From: Chloroflexota bacterium
Lineage (GTDB): Bacteria > Chloroflexota > Limnocylindria > QHBO01
NCBI GenBank assembly: GCA_005879815.1
Contig: VBKA01000002.1
Coordinates: 1-13,217 of the forward strand
Length of the DNA: 13,217 bases
Direction of reading: 5' to 3'
Each line of letters starts with the position of its first letter. The stretch's first letter is position 1. Below the pieces are notes generated by a model. The model was not told the origin of the DNA and did no database searches. It worked only from the letters and a program-made list of their open reading frames with translations. Below are positions 6,391-13,217 of the stretch, piece by piece. The translations under genes were made by a program, and so were the position numbers.

Positions 6391-7407
6391 ATGAACGCCA
6401 AGCTGGCCGCGACGCCACGACATCGGGAGCTGGGCCTCTCCGATGACGAGGTGCTCGGTATGTACCGCCAGATGCTCCTGGCGCGTGCCGTGGACGAGCG
6501 GATGTGGCTCATGCAGCGCGCCGGCAAGATCGCGTTCATCATCTCGGGACAGGGCCACGAAGGGGCGCAGGTGGGGGTCACCTGGCCGATGCGGCGCAAC
6601 CAGGATTGGATGGCGCCCTTCTATCGGTCCATTGCCGCCACCATGACGTTCGGCATGACCGCGGAGGACATCATCACCGCGCACCTGGCCAAGGCCGATG
6701 ACGTGAGCTCCGCCGGCCGCCAGATGCCAGGCCACTACGGTGGGGCGGGGTACAACATCGTCAGCGTCAGCTCACCGGTGGGGACCCAGGTCCTCCACGC
6801 GGTGGGGATCGCCATGGGAGCCTGGGTGCGCGGTGACGACGTGGTGGCCATCACCTACTTCGGCGAGGGAACGGCCAACCAGGGCGAGGTGCACGAGGCG
6901 ATGAACTTCGCAGGCGTGCACAAGCTGCCGGTCATCTTCGTGTGCGAGAACAACGGGTATGCCATCAGCGTGCCGCTGGCGAAGCAGGTCGGGGGGCTGT
7001 CGGTCGCCGCACGGGCCGCGGGCTATGGCTTCCCGGGGGTAACCGTCGACGGCGGCGATGTGCTGGCCTGTTACGCGGCGGGTCGCGAGGCGCACGAACG
7101 CGCCCGAACCGGTGGCGGACCCACGCTGATCGAGGCCGTCGTCGTGCGGCTGACGAGCCACTCGTCCGACGACGACCAGCGGCGCTACCGCGACCCCGCC
7201 GAGGTTGAGTCGCTCAAGCAGCACGACCCGATGGGCCTCTTCTCCAACGAGCTCCGCTCGCTGGGCGTGCTCAACGACGAGATCGACGAGCGCTTCCGGG
7301 GCGAGGTGAAGCAGGAGGTCAACGACGCGTCCAAGCGGGCCGAGGCGCGGCCTGATCCGGACCCGGCGACGGCGAGCCGTTTCGTGTACGCCGAAGAGGA
7401 GCGCTGA
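6391..7407 (+). CDS. bkdAA: Branched-chain 2-oxoacid dehydrogenase E1 alpha subunit
   Basis: This is the thiamine-diphosphate-dependent decarboxylase subunit. With E1 beta it decarboxylates a 2-oxoacid and acylates the E2 lipoyl group. The ThDP/Mg motif begins at GEG (158-160) and ends at ENN (186-188), with GEVHEAMNFAGVHKLP between. The SAGRQMPGHYGG segment (107-118) and RLTSHSSDDDQRRYR (253-267) correspond to the RxGxHSTSDD phosphorylation-loop type of branched-chain E1 alpha rather than the pyruvate type. The length of 338 aa is usual for that class. The start is set by the Shine-Dalgarno at 6376-6386. E1 beta begins two bases after the stop. Pyruvate or acetoin dehydrogenase is the alternative, but the E1 beta and E2 motifs also favour branched-chain substrates. 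Confidence 0.92.
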   Translation: MNAKLAATPRHRELGLSDDEVLGMYRQMLLARAVDERMWLMQRAGKIAFIISGQGHEGAQVGVTWPMRRNQDWMAPFYRSIAATMTFGMTAEDIITAHLAKADDVSSAGRQMPGHYGGAGYNIVSVSSPVGTQVLHAVGIAMGAWVRGDDVVAITYFGEGTANQGEVHEAMNFAGVHKLPVIFVCENNGYAISVPLAKQVGGLSVAARAAGYGFPGVTVDGGDVLACYAAGREAHERARTGGGPTLIEAVVVRLTSHSSDDDQRRYRDPAEVESLKQHDPMGLFSNELRSLGVLNDEIDERFRGEVKQEVNDASKRAEARPDPDPATASRFVYAEEER

Positions 7408-7409
7408 CC

Positions 7410-8393
7410 ATGGCCGAGCTCAACATCCTCGAGGCGATCCGCTCCGCGATGGACGAGGAGATGGAGCGCGACGAGCGCGTCATGCTCATGGGCGAGGACG
7501 TGGGCCGCAAGGGGGGCGTCTTCGGGGCGACGGACGGCCTGTGGGCGAAGTACGGCGACAAGAGGGTGCTCGACACGCCGCTGAGCGAGGGCCTGATCGC
7601 CGGCGCGGCGGCCGGGGCCGCCATCTATGGCCTGCGCCCCATTGCCGAGATGCAGTTCGCGGACTTCGTGTATCCCGCCTTCAACCAGATCGTCTCCGAG
7701 ATCAGCCGCATGCGGTACCGGTCGAACGGCACCTTTGGGGTGCCGATGGTGATCCGCATGCCGTATGGCGGCGGCGTGCACGGCGCGCTGTATCACAGCC
7801 AGAGCAACGAGGCGTACTTCACCAGCACGGTGGGCCTCAAGATCGTGGCGCCGGGAACGCCGGCCGATGCCAAGGCCCTCCTCAAGGCGTCAATCCGTGA
7901 CCCGGATCCCGTGCTGTTCTTCGAGCACAAGAAGACGTATCGGCTCTTCAAGGAAGAGGTTCCGGACGGCGAGGTGGACGGCGTGATTGGCAAAGCAGCC
8001 GTCGCCCGTGAGGGGAAGGACCTCTCGATCTTCTGCTACGGCTATATGCGCTTCTGCGCGCTGGAGGCTGCCGACAGCCTGGCCGCCGACGGCATCGAGG
8101 CAGAGGTCGTGGATCTGCGGACGCTGCGCCCGCTCGATATGGAGACCGTCCTGGCGTCCGTGGCCAAGACCGGCAAGGCGCTGGTCGTGCACGAGGCCAA
8201 CCGATTTGGCGGCTTCGGGGCCGAGGTCGCTGCGGCGATCGCCGAGCAGGGATTCGACCATCTGGACGGCCCGGTGACCCGCCTGGCGGGACCGGACGTG
8301 CCAGGCGTGCCGTACCACCACAACCTCGAGGAGTGGTTCATGCTGAGCCCGGCCAAGATCGTCGAGGCCGCCCGAGCGCTGGCCGCCTACTGA
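7410..8393 (+). CDS. bkdAB: Branched-chain 2-oxoacid dehydrogenase E1 beta subunit
   Basis: This transketolase-fold subunit completes the ThDP site of E1. Family segments in order are LMGEDVGRKGGVFGATDGL, RVLDTPLSEG, GLRPIAEMQFADFVYPAFNQ, MRYRSNG, RMPYGGGVHGALYHSQSNEA, RDPDPVLFFEHKKTYRL, VDLRTLRPLD and KTGKALVVHEANRFGGFG. GGVFGATDGL and the YHSQS stretch are typical of branched-chain E1 beta such as Bacillus BkdAB. The length of 327 aa is normal. AGGAG at 7397-7401 gives an 8-base spacing to the ATG and lies inside the end of the E1 alpha gene; only two bases separate the two genes, consistent with equal production of a heterotetramer. E2 follows after 37 bases. Confidence 0.93.
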   Translation: MAELNILEAIRSAMDEEMERDERVMLMGEDVGRKGGVFGATDGLWAKYGDKRVLDTPLSEGLIAGAAAGAAIYGLRPIAEMQFADFVYPAFNQIVSEISRMRYRSNGTFGVPMVIRMPYGGGVHGALYHSQSNEAYFTSTVGLKIVAPGTPADAKALLKASIRDPDPVLFFEHKKTYRLFKEEVPDGEVDGVIGKAAVAREGKDLSIFCYGYMRFCALEAADSLAADGIEAEVVDLRTLRPLDMETVLASVAKTGKALVVHEANRFGGFGAEVAAAIAEQGFDHLDGPVTRLAGPDVPGVPYHHNLEEWFMLSPAKIVEAARALAAY

Positions 8394-8430
8394 TCGGCTA
8401 CGCTCAGCGGAGCACGAAGGACAGGAACGC

Positions 8431-10005
8431 ATGGCAACCACGATCAAGATGCCGCAGCTCGGCGAGTCGGTGACCGAGGGGACTATCGAGCGCTGGCTGG
8501 TGAAGGAGGGCGACAAGGTCGAGCAGTACGACCCGCTCTTCGAGGTGGTGACCGACAAGGTCAACGCCGAGGTCCCGGCCGAGGTGGCCGGCACGATCAC
8601 CAAGATCATCGTGGGCGACGGACAGACGGTGAAGGTCGGGACGCCGCTCGCGGAGATCGACGCCGGCGACGGCGCCGGCCAGACCGCTTCGCCGGCGGCC
8701 GAGCAGGCCGTGGCCGCCGAGGCGCCGTCGCCGCCGCAGGCCGAGGCAGCTTCCGCGGAGAAGCCGTCACAGGCCGAGGCACCGCCTCCGGCCGAGACGC
8801 CCGCAGCCGCCGAGGCCCCAACCGCCCAAGCGCCGGCTCTTGCCGAGCCGCCCGCCGGTGCCGAGACGCTCGCAGCCGCCGAGACGCCCGCAGCCGCCGA
8901 GGCCACAAGCGCCGAGGCGCAGGCCCCGCCCGAGCCGCAGGCGCAACCCGAGCGAACGGCCGTTGAGGCCGGGGGCACGCCAACCGACAGCTCGACACGC
9001 CTGACTCCAGCGGTTCGCCGCCTGGTCCGCGAGCACGATGTGGATGTCAGCCAGATCCGCGGCTCAGGCGCTGCGGGACGCGTCACCCGCGACGACGTGC
9101 TCGCCTTCGTGGCGAGCCGTGGATCCCAGCCAGCGGCCACGACGCCTGCGGCGCCGCCGGCCCCCACCGCAGGTGTCGCCGAGGCTGCCGCCCAGCCATC
9201 GGTCCAGGCTCCGTCAGCGCCATCGGCTCAGCCCGCCGCGCCGCCCCCGGCCTCCGCGCCGAGCCTTGCGCCGACCCCGGTCCCACCGCCGAGCGGCGGC
9301 GACACGGAGATCCCGCTCTCGCAGATGCGCAAGGGAATCGCCGCCAAGATGACGCGCGTCAAGCAGACGGTCCCCCACGCCTACACCGTGGTCGAGGTCG
9401 ACATGGGCAACGTCGTTCGCTGGCGAGAGGCGAACACCGCAGCCTACAAGGCGCGCGAAGGGATCGGCATCAGCTACGTGGCGGTCGTCATCAAGGCCGT
9501 CACCGAGACCCTCCGCCAGCACCCCATGGTGAACAGCCAGTTCGCGGAAGATCGGGTGATCCTCAAGCAGGCCATGAACGTCGGGATCGCGGTGGCGGTC
9601 GACAACGGGCTCCTCGTGCCCGTCATCCACAACGCCGATCAGCTCTCGATCAGCGGCGTGAACCGCCAGGTGCAGGATCTCGCCGCCCGTGCGCGCTCGA
9701 ACAAGCTCCGCCTGGAGGACATCCAGGGCGGCACCTTCACGGTGAACAACACGGGTTGGTTCGGATCCGTGACGTCGATGCCCATCATCAACGCACCCGA
9801 GGTGGCGATCCTCTCGATGGAGGCGATCGTCAAGCGACCGGTTGTCATCGAAGTGGATGGAGCCGATGTGATCGCCATCCGGCCGGTGATGAACATGACC
9901 TGCTCCTTCGACCACCGAGTGCTGGACGGGGCACAGGTCGGCTATTTCCTCGCCGACGTTCGCAAGCGGCTGGAGGCCTGGGACTTCAACACGCCGATCG
10001 GCTGA
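8431..10005 (+). CDS. bkdB: Branched-chain 2-oxoacid dehydrogenase E2 (dihydrolipoamide acyltransferase)
   Basis: This is the structural core of the complex; it transfers the branched acyl group from lipoyl-lysine to CoA. There is one lipoyl domain (residues 2-78) with the lipoylated K43 in TDKVNAE, then a long Ala/Pro/Glu linker (about 80-185). The peripheral-subunit-binding domain (190-231) reads TPAVRRLVREH and GSGAAGRVTRDDV. A second Ala/Pro linker (232-288) leads to the catalytic domain (about 290-524) ending with SFDHRVLDG, catalytic H495 and D499. FTVNNTGWFGSVTSMPIIN near 433-451 is close to the branched-chain E2 signature FTVNNTGSFGS; pyruvate E2s differ there. AAGGA at 8417-8421 is the likely Shine-Dalgarno. 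It is the last gene of the operon and converges with the Ig-like protein gene 10 bases away. Confidence 0.94.
   Translation: MATTIKMPQLGESVTEGTIERWLVKEGDKVEQYDPLFEVVTDKVNAEVPAEVAGTITKIIVGDGQTVKVGTPLAEIDAGDGAGQTASPAAEQAVAAEAPSPPQAEAASAEKPSQAEAPPPAETPAAAEAPTAQAPALAEPPAGAETLAAAETPAAAEATSAEAQAPPEPQAQPERTAVEAGGTPTDSSTRLTPAVRRLVREHDVDVSQIRGSGAAGRVTRDDVLAFVASRGSQPAATTPAAPPAPTAGVAEAAAQPSVQAPSAPSAQPAAPPPASAPSLAPTPVPPPSGGDTEIPLSQMRKGIAAKMTRVKQTVPHAYTVVEVDMGNVVRWREANTAAYKAREGIGISYVAVVIKAVTETLRQHPMVNSQFAEDRVILKQAMNVGIAVAVDNGLLVPVIHNADQLSISGVNRQVQDLAARARSNKLRLEDIQGGTFTVNNTGWFGSVTSMPIINAPEVAILSMEAIVKRPVVIEVDGADVIAIRPVMNMTCSFDHRVLDGAQVGYFLADVRKRLEAWDFNTPIG
8860..8895 (+). repeat. 18-base tandem repeat in the E2 linker
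   Basis: Two adjacent near-identical 18-base units (GCCGAGACGCYCGCAGCC, encoding AETLAA and AETPAA) lie in the first interdomain linker. A third copy at 8791-8808 sits 51 bases upstream. Such repeats in E2 swinging-arm linkers expand and contract without disturbing the folded domains. Confidence 0.6.
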
Positions 10006-10030
10006 CGCCTCGGCCTTACCGCCTGGGGCG
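10006..10030. terminator. Hairpin in the convergent gap after the BKD operon
   Basis: CGCCTCGGC (10006-10014) can pair with GCC-T-GGGGCG (10021-10030). This gives nine pairs, including one G-U in the + transcript, with one bulged T and a 6-base loop. It begins directly after the E2 stop and covers the stop codon of the opposite gene. Its position suits a bidirectional terminator, but there is no T-tract. Confidence 0.35.
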
Positions 10031-11314
10031 CCTCGCGTTCTCGCCACGGATCCGGCGAGCAGCAGGCAGCCATGCCATGCCGGCCATCACTTGGATCGCG
10101 AGCCAGATCAGCACCAACATGCCGGGGCCTGCGATAACCGCGCCCGGAACCAGCCAGAGCTGCAAGCCGCCCAGGCCCAGACCGCCGACGGTAAGCCCGT
10201 TCGAGCCAATCGGCGTGGTACGTACCCCGAGGCCGCCGGGACCGATAGCCACCGGTCCGGCGTTGGCGCCCCCGCCGCCATTGCCGCCCTGGCCGCCATT
10301 GCGGCCACCGTCGCCTGAGGCGCTTCCTCCACTCTGAGAGCTCCCACCGCCGGCCGCCGAACCCGGGCCTGAGAACGGCCCCCCATCGCTGGATGCGCTC
10401 GGTTCTGGCGCTCCAGAAGAGGCGCTGGGTGTCGGACTTGAGAGCGGCAGCGAGGGGATGGGAAGGCTCGGTAGGGGAGACTCGGAGAGGGAAGGGCTGG
10501 GCAGGGGCAGTGAGGGAATCGGAAGGGAGGGTGCGGGGATCGTCGGGAGTGGGAGGCTTGGCAGGGGCGATGTTGGAGCGGGTGTCGGGATCGCCGGGGT
10601 CGGCGTTGCCGGCGGGGACGGTTTAGGAGTCGGGGTCGGCGAGGGGGTGGGAGTTCGGATGATGAGCGATACCGTCGTGGCCAGCGACCACGAAATGCCA
10701 TCGCCGGCGCGGTAGGTGAAGGTGTCGATTCCTGAGTATGAAGAGCTGGCGGTGTACGTGAAGTCACCGTTGGCGGCGAGGCTCATTGAGCCGTGGCTCG
10801 CGGCCGCCAACAGGCTTGCCGTGAGCGCGTCGCCGTCCGCATCCACGTCGTTCGAGAGCGGCCCGGGCGCCGAGACGTGCAGCGGAACTCCTGCCGTCGC
10901 GGCATAGCTGTCCGGGGCGGAGACAGGGGGGCTGTTCGTGATGGTGATGGTTACCGTGGTGGTGTTGGACAGAAGGCCGCTCGGCCGATAGCGGAAGACA
11001 TCGGTCCCGACATAGCCGGCGGCGGGCGCATAGGTATATCCCCCGTCGGGCTGGAGGTTGACCAACCCGTGCGACGGTAATGAGACGAGGCTGGCGGTGC
11101 TGCTGCCCAGCAGGTTGAGATCGTTAGCGAGGACGCCCGGAGCGGGCACCACGGCCGTCCGGTCGTGCTTCATGGCGAGAACGTCAGGCACGGCCACGAC
11201 GGCCAGGGCGGCCCGTGCAGCCTGCGGCCTGGGCGAGCCGAAGAGGACCGAGAGCAATGCGACCGTCATCGCCAGAACGATGAGCCGCGCCGTACGCCGA
11301 AGCATGGTGTTCAC
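10016..11314 (-). CDS. Secreted, membrane-anchored protein with two Ig/cadherin-like domains and Pro/Ser stalk
   Basis: The function is unknown; it is probably a surface adhesin or sensor. The order is: signal peptide (about 1-36, RR then a hydrophobic run and AARA), and two tandem Ig/cadherin-like repeats at about 42-127 and 132-219. Each repeat has the GVLAND or PLSNDVDADGD element, an SHG turn, an aromatic DFTYT or GYTYA strand and DTFTYRAGDG or DVFRYR. Then come a Pro/Ser/Thr stalk (221-298), a Gly/Ser-rich stretch (309-353), a hydrophobic anchor (about 385-415) and an Arg-rich cytoplasmic tail. There is no LPXTG sortase motif. The GTG start at 11314 is chosen because it overlaps the upstream stop as GTGA; an ATG at 11305 is the alternative. 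It forms a two-gene unit with the GGDEF/HD-GYP gene. The two domains resemble those found repeated in large bacterial adhesins, but here there are only two. Confidence 0.8.
   Translation of the reverse strand: MNTMLRRTARLIVLAMTVALLSVLFGSPRPQAARAALAVVAVPDVLAMKHDRTAVVPAPGVLANDLNLLGSSTASLVSLPSHGLVNLQPDGGYTYAPAAGYVGTDVFRYRPSGLLSNTTTVTITITNSPPVSAPDSYAATAGVPLHVSAPGPLSNDVDADGDALTASLLAAASHGSMSLAANGDFTYTASSSYSGIDTFTYRAGDGISWSLATTVSLIIRTPTPSPTPTPKPSPPATPTPAIPTPAPTSPLPSLPLPTIPAPSLPIPSLPLPSPSLSESPLPSLPIPSLPLSSPTPSASSGAPEPSASSDGGPFSGPGSAAGGGSSQSGGSASGDGGRNGGQGGNGGGGANAGPVAIGPGGLGVRTTPIGSNGLTVGGLGLGGLQLWLVPGAVIAGPGMLVLIWLAIQVMAGMAWLPAARRIRGENARRPRR
10430..10531 (-). repeat. Internal repeat in the Pro/Ser stalk
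   Basis: Residues 262-275 and 282-295 of the Ig-like protein are near duplicates (PSLPIPSLPL followed by PS or SS). They sit within a longer run of SLPLP-type units from residue 250. The coding DNA is a purine-rich run of GGGAAGG/GAGGG on the + strand, strongly strand-biased compared with flanking genes. Confidence 0.6.
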
Positions 11315-13158
11315 GCGACCCGCCGTGCCGGCCGCCGCCAGGTGCGCGCCGGGTCGTCACCGGGCATCGGCGCATCCGGGGCGGTCTCCAAGCCCTGGAT
11401 GAATGCCACCACCAGGTCTTCCTCGAGCTGCGTTCCAGCGGCGTCACCGAGGCGCTTGATCGCCTCCTCGACGGGCAGCGCCTTGCGGTACGGGCGCGTG
11501 GTGGTCATCGCGCTGAATGCGTCGGCGACAGCCATGATCCGGCCGATGAGCGGGATCTCCTCACCTTCCAACCCCTCGAGATACCCCCGTCCATCCCACC
11601 GCTCGTGGTGATGGCGAATGCCGGCGCGTACAGCCTCGAGGTTGGGGAGGTCGCGAACGATGGAATCGCCGAGCGCGACGTGCTGCTTGAAGATGTCGAA
11701 CTCCTGCGCGGTGAGCTTGCTCGGCTTCCGCAGCAAGGAGTCGGGGATGCCGATCTTTCCGACGTCGTGCAGAAGCCCAGAGACGCGGACGGTCGCCAGC
11801 GTCTCCTTGTCGAGGCCGAGCCGCTTGGCAAGGAAGACCGCGTACCGCGACACGTCCTCGGAATGGCGCTTGGTGTACCGATCCTTGGTGTCGACCGCGA
11901 TGACCAAGCCTTGCAGGACGTCGAAGCTGCCGGTGACCGCTCGGGCTCGACGCGCCGCGACCGTCCGCACTGCATCACCGCCACTGGCCTTCGCTTCCTG
12001 CAGGGCGACGGTGGCCTGCGACAACAGCTCGGTCACCGATGCTGCGTGTTCAGGGAGGGCGGCGATTCCCGCGCTCACGGTGACCGGCAGCCGCTCCGAA
12101 TCACCGAACTGGACCGTCACATCGGTGAGGCGGGCGCGCAGGTCCACCATGCTCCGCTCCACATCGGTCGCGGAGGCGCCTGTCTGCACCACCAGGAATT
12201 CGTCTGGTCCGTATCGGGCGGCAACGGTGGTTTGGGCCTCGTCGTCGCCAAGCAGGTCGGCTACGCCGCGAAGGACGGCATCTCCCGAAGGGTGACCGTG
12301 CGTCTCGTTGAGGAGCGTGAAGTTGTCGACGTCGAGCAGCGCGACTCCCACGCTGCCTGCGTCACGACGCACCGTCTCTACCAGGTCGGCGAGGCGTGCT
12401 ACGACGGCACCGTGGTTCAGCAGCCCGGTCAATGGGTCGCGCTTGGTCGCTTCGACCAGCTGTGCCTGCTGTCGGTTGATCCGCAGCTGAGCCGCCCGAA
12501 ACACGAGGAAGAGGATCGCGGCGAGGACGATCGCGGCTCCCATCACCACGATTACGACGTCGCGCTGCACCTGCTCGACGCTCGCGAGGAGCGGGCCCGC
12601 ATCGCGCCAGAGGGCCATCACCGCCGCGGTGCGATGATCTTCGCCCACCAACGGCAGGTACTCCGACACCGCGGACGCGGCGCTCAGCGGTGGGCCGGCG
12701 ACGTCCTCGAGGTCCCACGAGCGGGTGATCGCAGCCGAAGGCGTGCCCGCCAGCGCATCGCGCATCCCCTGTGACGTCGCGGGGCGGTCCCCTACCGTCG
12801 AGGGCTCGCTGGCAAACAGGACCTCTCCGTTCGGCGCCCGCACATCCACGCGGAGGATCTGGTCGTTTCGGGTCAGCGCCCGAAGCTGGGAGTTGAGCTC
12901 GGCTCGGCGTGAGGGGTCGGTGCCACCGGGCGCGAGGTCTCCAGGACGCAGGTTCCCGTTGACGAACAGCTCGACGAGCGAGGCGTCACGGGAGACCGTG
13001 GCGTTCAAGGTGGCGGTCGAAAGGTGGGCCGAAGTGATTGCCACCAGGGCACTCGCGGTGATCCCGACCAGGACCAGAAAGATGGCAAGCACAAGCGCCA
13101 GCAGCATCGGACGGCGAGCGCTGCGGGTCTCCTGCTCGCGGTCGCGCGCGAGTGACAT
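11311..13158 (-). CDS. Membrane receptor with degenerate GGDEF and HD-GYP domains
   Basis: This is a predicted cyclic-di-GMP signalling protein. TM1 (18-43) and TM2 (200-220) bracket an extracytoplasmic sensor region of about 155 residues. A GGDEF domain follows (about 232-400; DPLTGLLN, LLDVDNF with D276/D278, GHPSGD), then an HD-GYP phosphodiesterase domain (about 412-590; H432, LLHDVGK with H464/D465, H493, HHHERWDG, IMAVADAFSAMTTTRPYR). The GGDEF signature reads GPDEF (317-321) and no RxxD inhibitory site precedes it, so cyclase activity is doubtful. The HD metal ligands look complete, but GYP reads GYL (525-527). It may be a GTP- or c-di-GMP-sensing phosphodiesterase. The ATG at 13158 is the only start that keeps TM1 with its basic N-terminus. 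The stop overlaps the GTG of the Ig-like surface gene, implying coupled translation. Confidence 0.9.
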   Translation of the reverse strand: MSLARDREQETRSARRPMLLALVLAIFLVLVGITASALVAITSAHLSTATLNATVSRDASLVELFVNGNLRPGDLAPGGTDPSRRAELNSQLRALTRNDQILRVDVRAPNGEVLFASEPSTVGDRPATSQGMRDALAGTPSAAITRSWDLEDVAGPPLSAASAVSEYLPLVGEDHRTAAVMALWRDAGPLLASVEQVQRDVVIVVMGAAIVLAAILFLVFRAAQLRINRQQAQLVEATKRDPLTGLLNHGAVVARLADLVETVRRDAGSVGVALLDVDNFTLLNETHGHPSGDAVLRGVADLLGDDEAQTTVAARYGPDEFLVVQTGASATDVERSMVDLRARLTDVTVQFGDSERLPVTVSAGIAALPEHAASVTELLSQATVALQEAKASGGDAVRTVAARRARAVTGSFDVLQGLVIAVDTKDRYTKRHSEDVSRYAVFLAKRLGLDKETLATVRVSGLLHDVGKIGIPDSLLRKPSKLTAQEFDIFKQHVALGDSIVRDLPNLEAVRAGIRHHHERWDGRGYLEGLEGEEIPLIGRIMAVADAFSAMTTTRPYRKALPVEEAIKRLGDAAGTQLEEDLVVAFIQGLETAPDAPMPGDDPARTWRRPARRVA

Positions 13159-13167
13159 CGTCGAGCG

Positions 13168-13196
13168 AGGGTAAGGATCTGCGGGTCCGCGGTCGA
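13168..13196 (-). promoter_or_regulatory. Weak candidate promoter for the GGDEF/HD-GYP gene
   Basis: On the - strand, TCGACC (13196-13191, four of six matches to TTGACA) and TACCCT (13173-13168) are 17 bases apart. TACCCT ends 9 bases before ATG 13158. There is no Shine-Dalgarno. The spacing fits the other starts in the window, but both hexamers are weak. The rest of 13159-13217 shows nothing else recognisable. Confidence 0.25.
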
Positions 13197-13217
13197 TAGG
13201 ACGATGGAAGGGTGCCC

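Noticed and set aside
4859..6735. Long open frames antisense to lpdA and the start of E1 alpha (over 500 codons each)
   Set aside because: They lie opposite strongly conserved enzyme genes, have Arg/Asp/Gly-rich compositions with no recognisable domain, and are expected by chance where third positions are mostly G or C.
7890..9167. Antisense open frame opposite E1 beta and E2, Ala/Ser/Gly-rich
   Set aside because: Its apparent repeats mirror the Ala/Pro linker codons of E2; no start signal or domain supports it.
6391..10005. Pyruvate dehydrogenase complex as the identity of E1/E2
   Set aside because: E1 alpha HSSDDD, E1 beta GGVFGATDGL/YHSQS and E2 FTVNNTG are branched-chain type. Some pyruvate activity cannot be excluded.
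10430..10640. CRISPR-like or minisatellite array
   Set aside because: The repeats are short, in frame, variable and encode a Pro/Ser stalk. There are no constant repeats with unique spacers.
11605..12774. Long + strand frame opposite the GGDEF/HD-GYP gene
   Set aside because: A shadow of the conserved receptor gene; the protein shows no motif and no ribosome binding site.
1..13217. tRNA, rRNA, insertion sequence, attachment site or riboswitch
   Set aside because: No cloverleaf, transposase, terminal inverted repeat with target duplication, or conserved aptamer was seen. Intergenic gaps are all under about 60 bases.

Overview
The window is a gene-dense, high-GC bacterial segment of eight protein-coding genes. 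There is no RNA gene, mobile element or CRISPR array, and no non-coding stretch longer than about 60 bases. The gene set is a cyanophycin synthetase, a branched-chain 2-oxoacid dehydrogenase complex, a CPG2-type M20 peptidase, a tandem-Ig surface protein with a Pro/Ser stalk, and a GGDEF/HD-GYP receptor. Together with the high GC and apparently leaderless starts, this fits a Chloroflexota-like (possibly Actinomycetota) soil or sediment lineage. The taxon is inferred from gene content and style; no marker gene is present.

Region 1 (1-4470) looks like amide-polymer metabolism. The 3' two-thirds of a cyanophycin synthetase gene (cphA) runs in from the left edge. It converges on a second CphA-like Mur ligase, and the two genes share one CTAG palindrome as their stop codons. 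That second protein appears to keep a CphA-type N-terminal segment and the Mur ligase module but lacks the ATP-grasp module between them. It is divergent from an M20 metallopeptidase of the glutamate carboxypeptidase type. A single palindromic AGTATACT element can act as the -10 box for both divergent genes. The result is a ligase and a hydrolase fired from one symmetric promoter next to cphA, which is the most unusual part of the window.

Region 2 (4473-10030) is a five-gene operon on the + strand. It encodes a hotdog acyl-CoA thioesterase, dihydrolipoyl dehydrogenase (E3), E1 alpha, E1 beta and lipoyl-bearing E2. The E1 and E2 motifs resemble branched-chain 2-oxoacid dehydrogenases more than pyruvate dehydrogenase. 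The complex would convert Val/Leu/Ile-derived 2-oxoacids to branched acyl-CoAs for catabolism or for branched fatty-acid primers. The E3 has an odd FAD-binding glycine motif.

Region 3 (10016-13158, - strand) is a two-gene unit. A membrane-bound sensor with GGDEF and HD-GYP domains, each with a substitution in its signature motif, is followed through a GTGA stop/start overlap by a secreted, membrane-anchored protein with two Ig/cadherin-like domains and a low-complexity stalk. This suggests cyclic-di-GMP control linked to a surface adhesin or sensor.

Three putative transcription-unit starts (3258, 3283, 4518), and weakly a fourth (13158), have a TANNNT hexamer 7-9 bases before the start codon and no Shine-Dalgarno. 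Internal operon genes instead have Shine-Dalgarno sequences or stop/start overlaps, which is the pattern expected of leaderless transcription.
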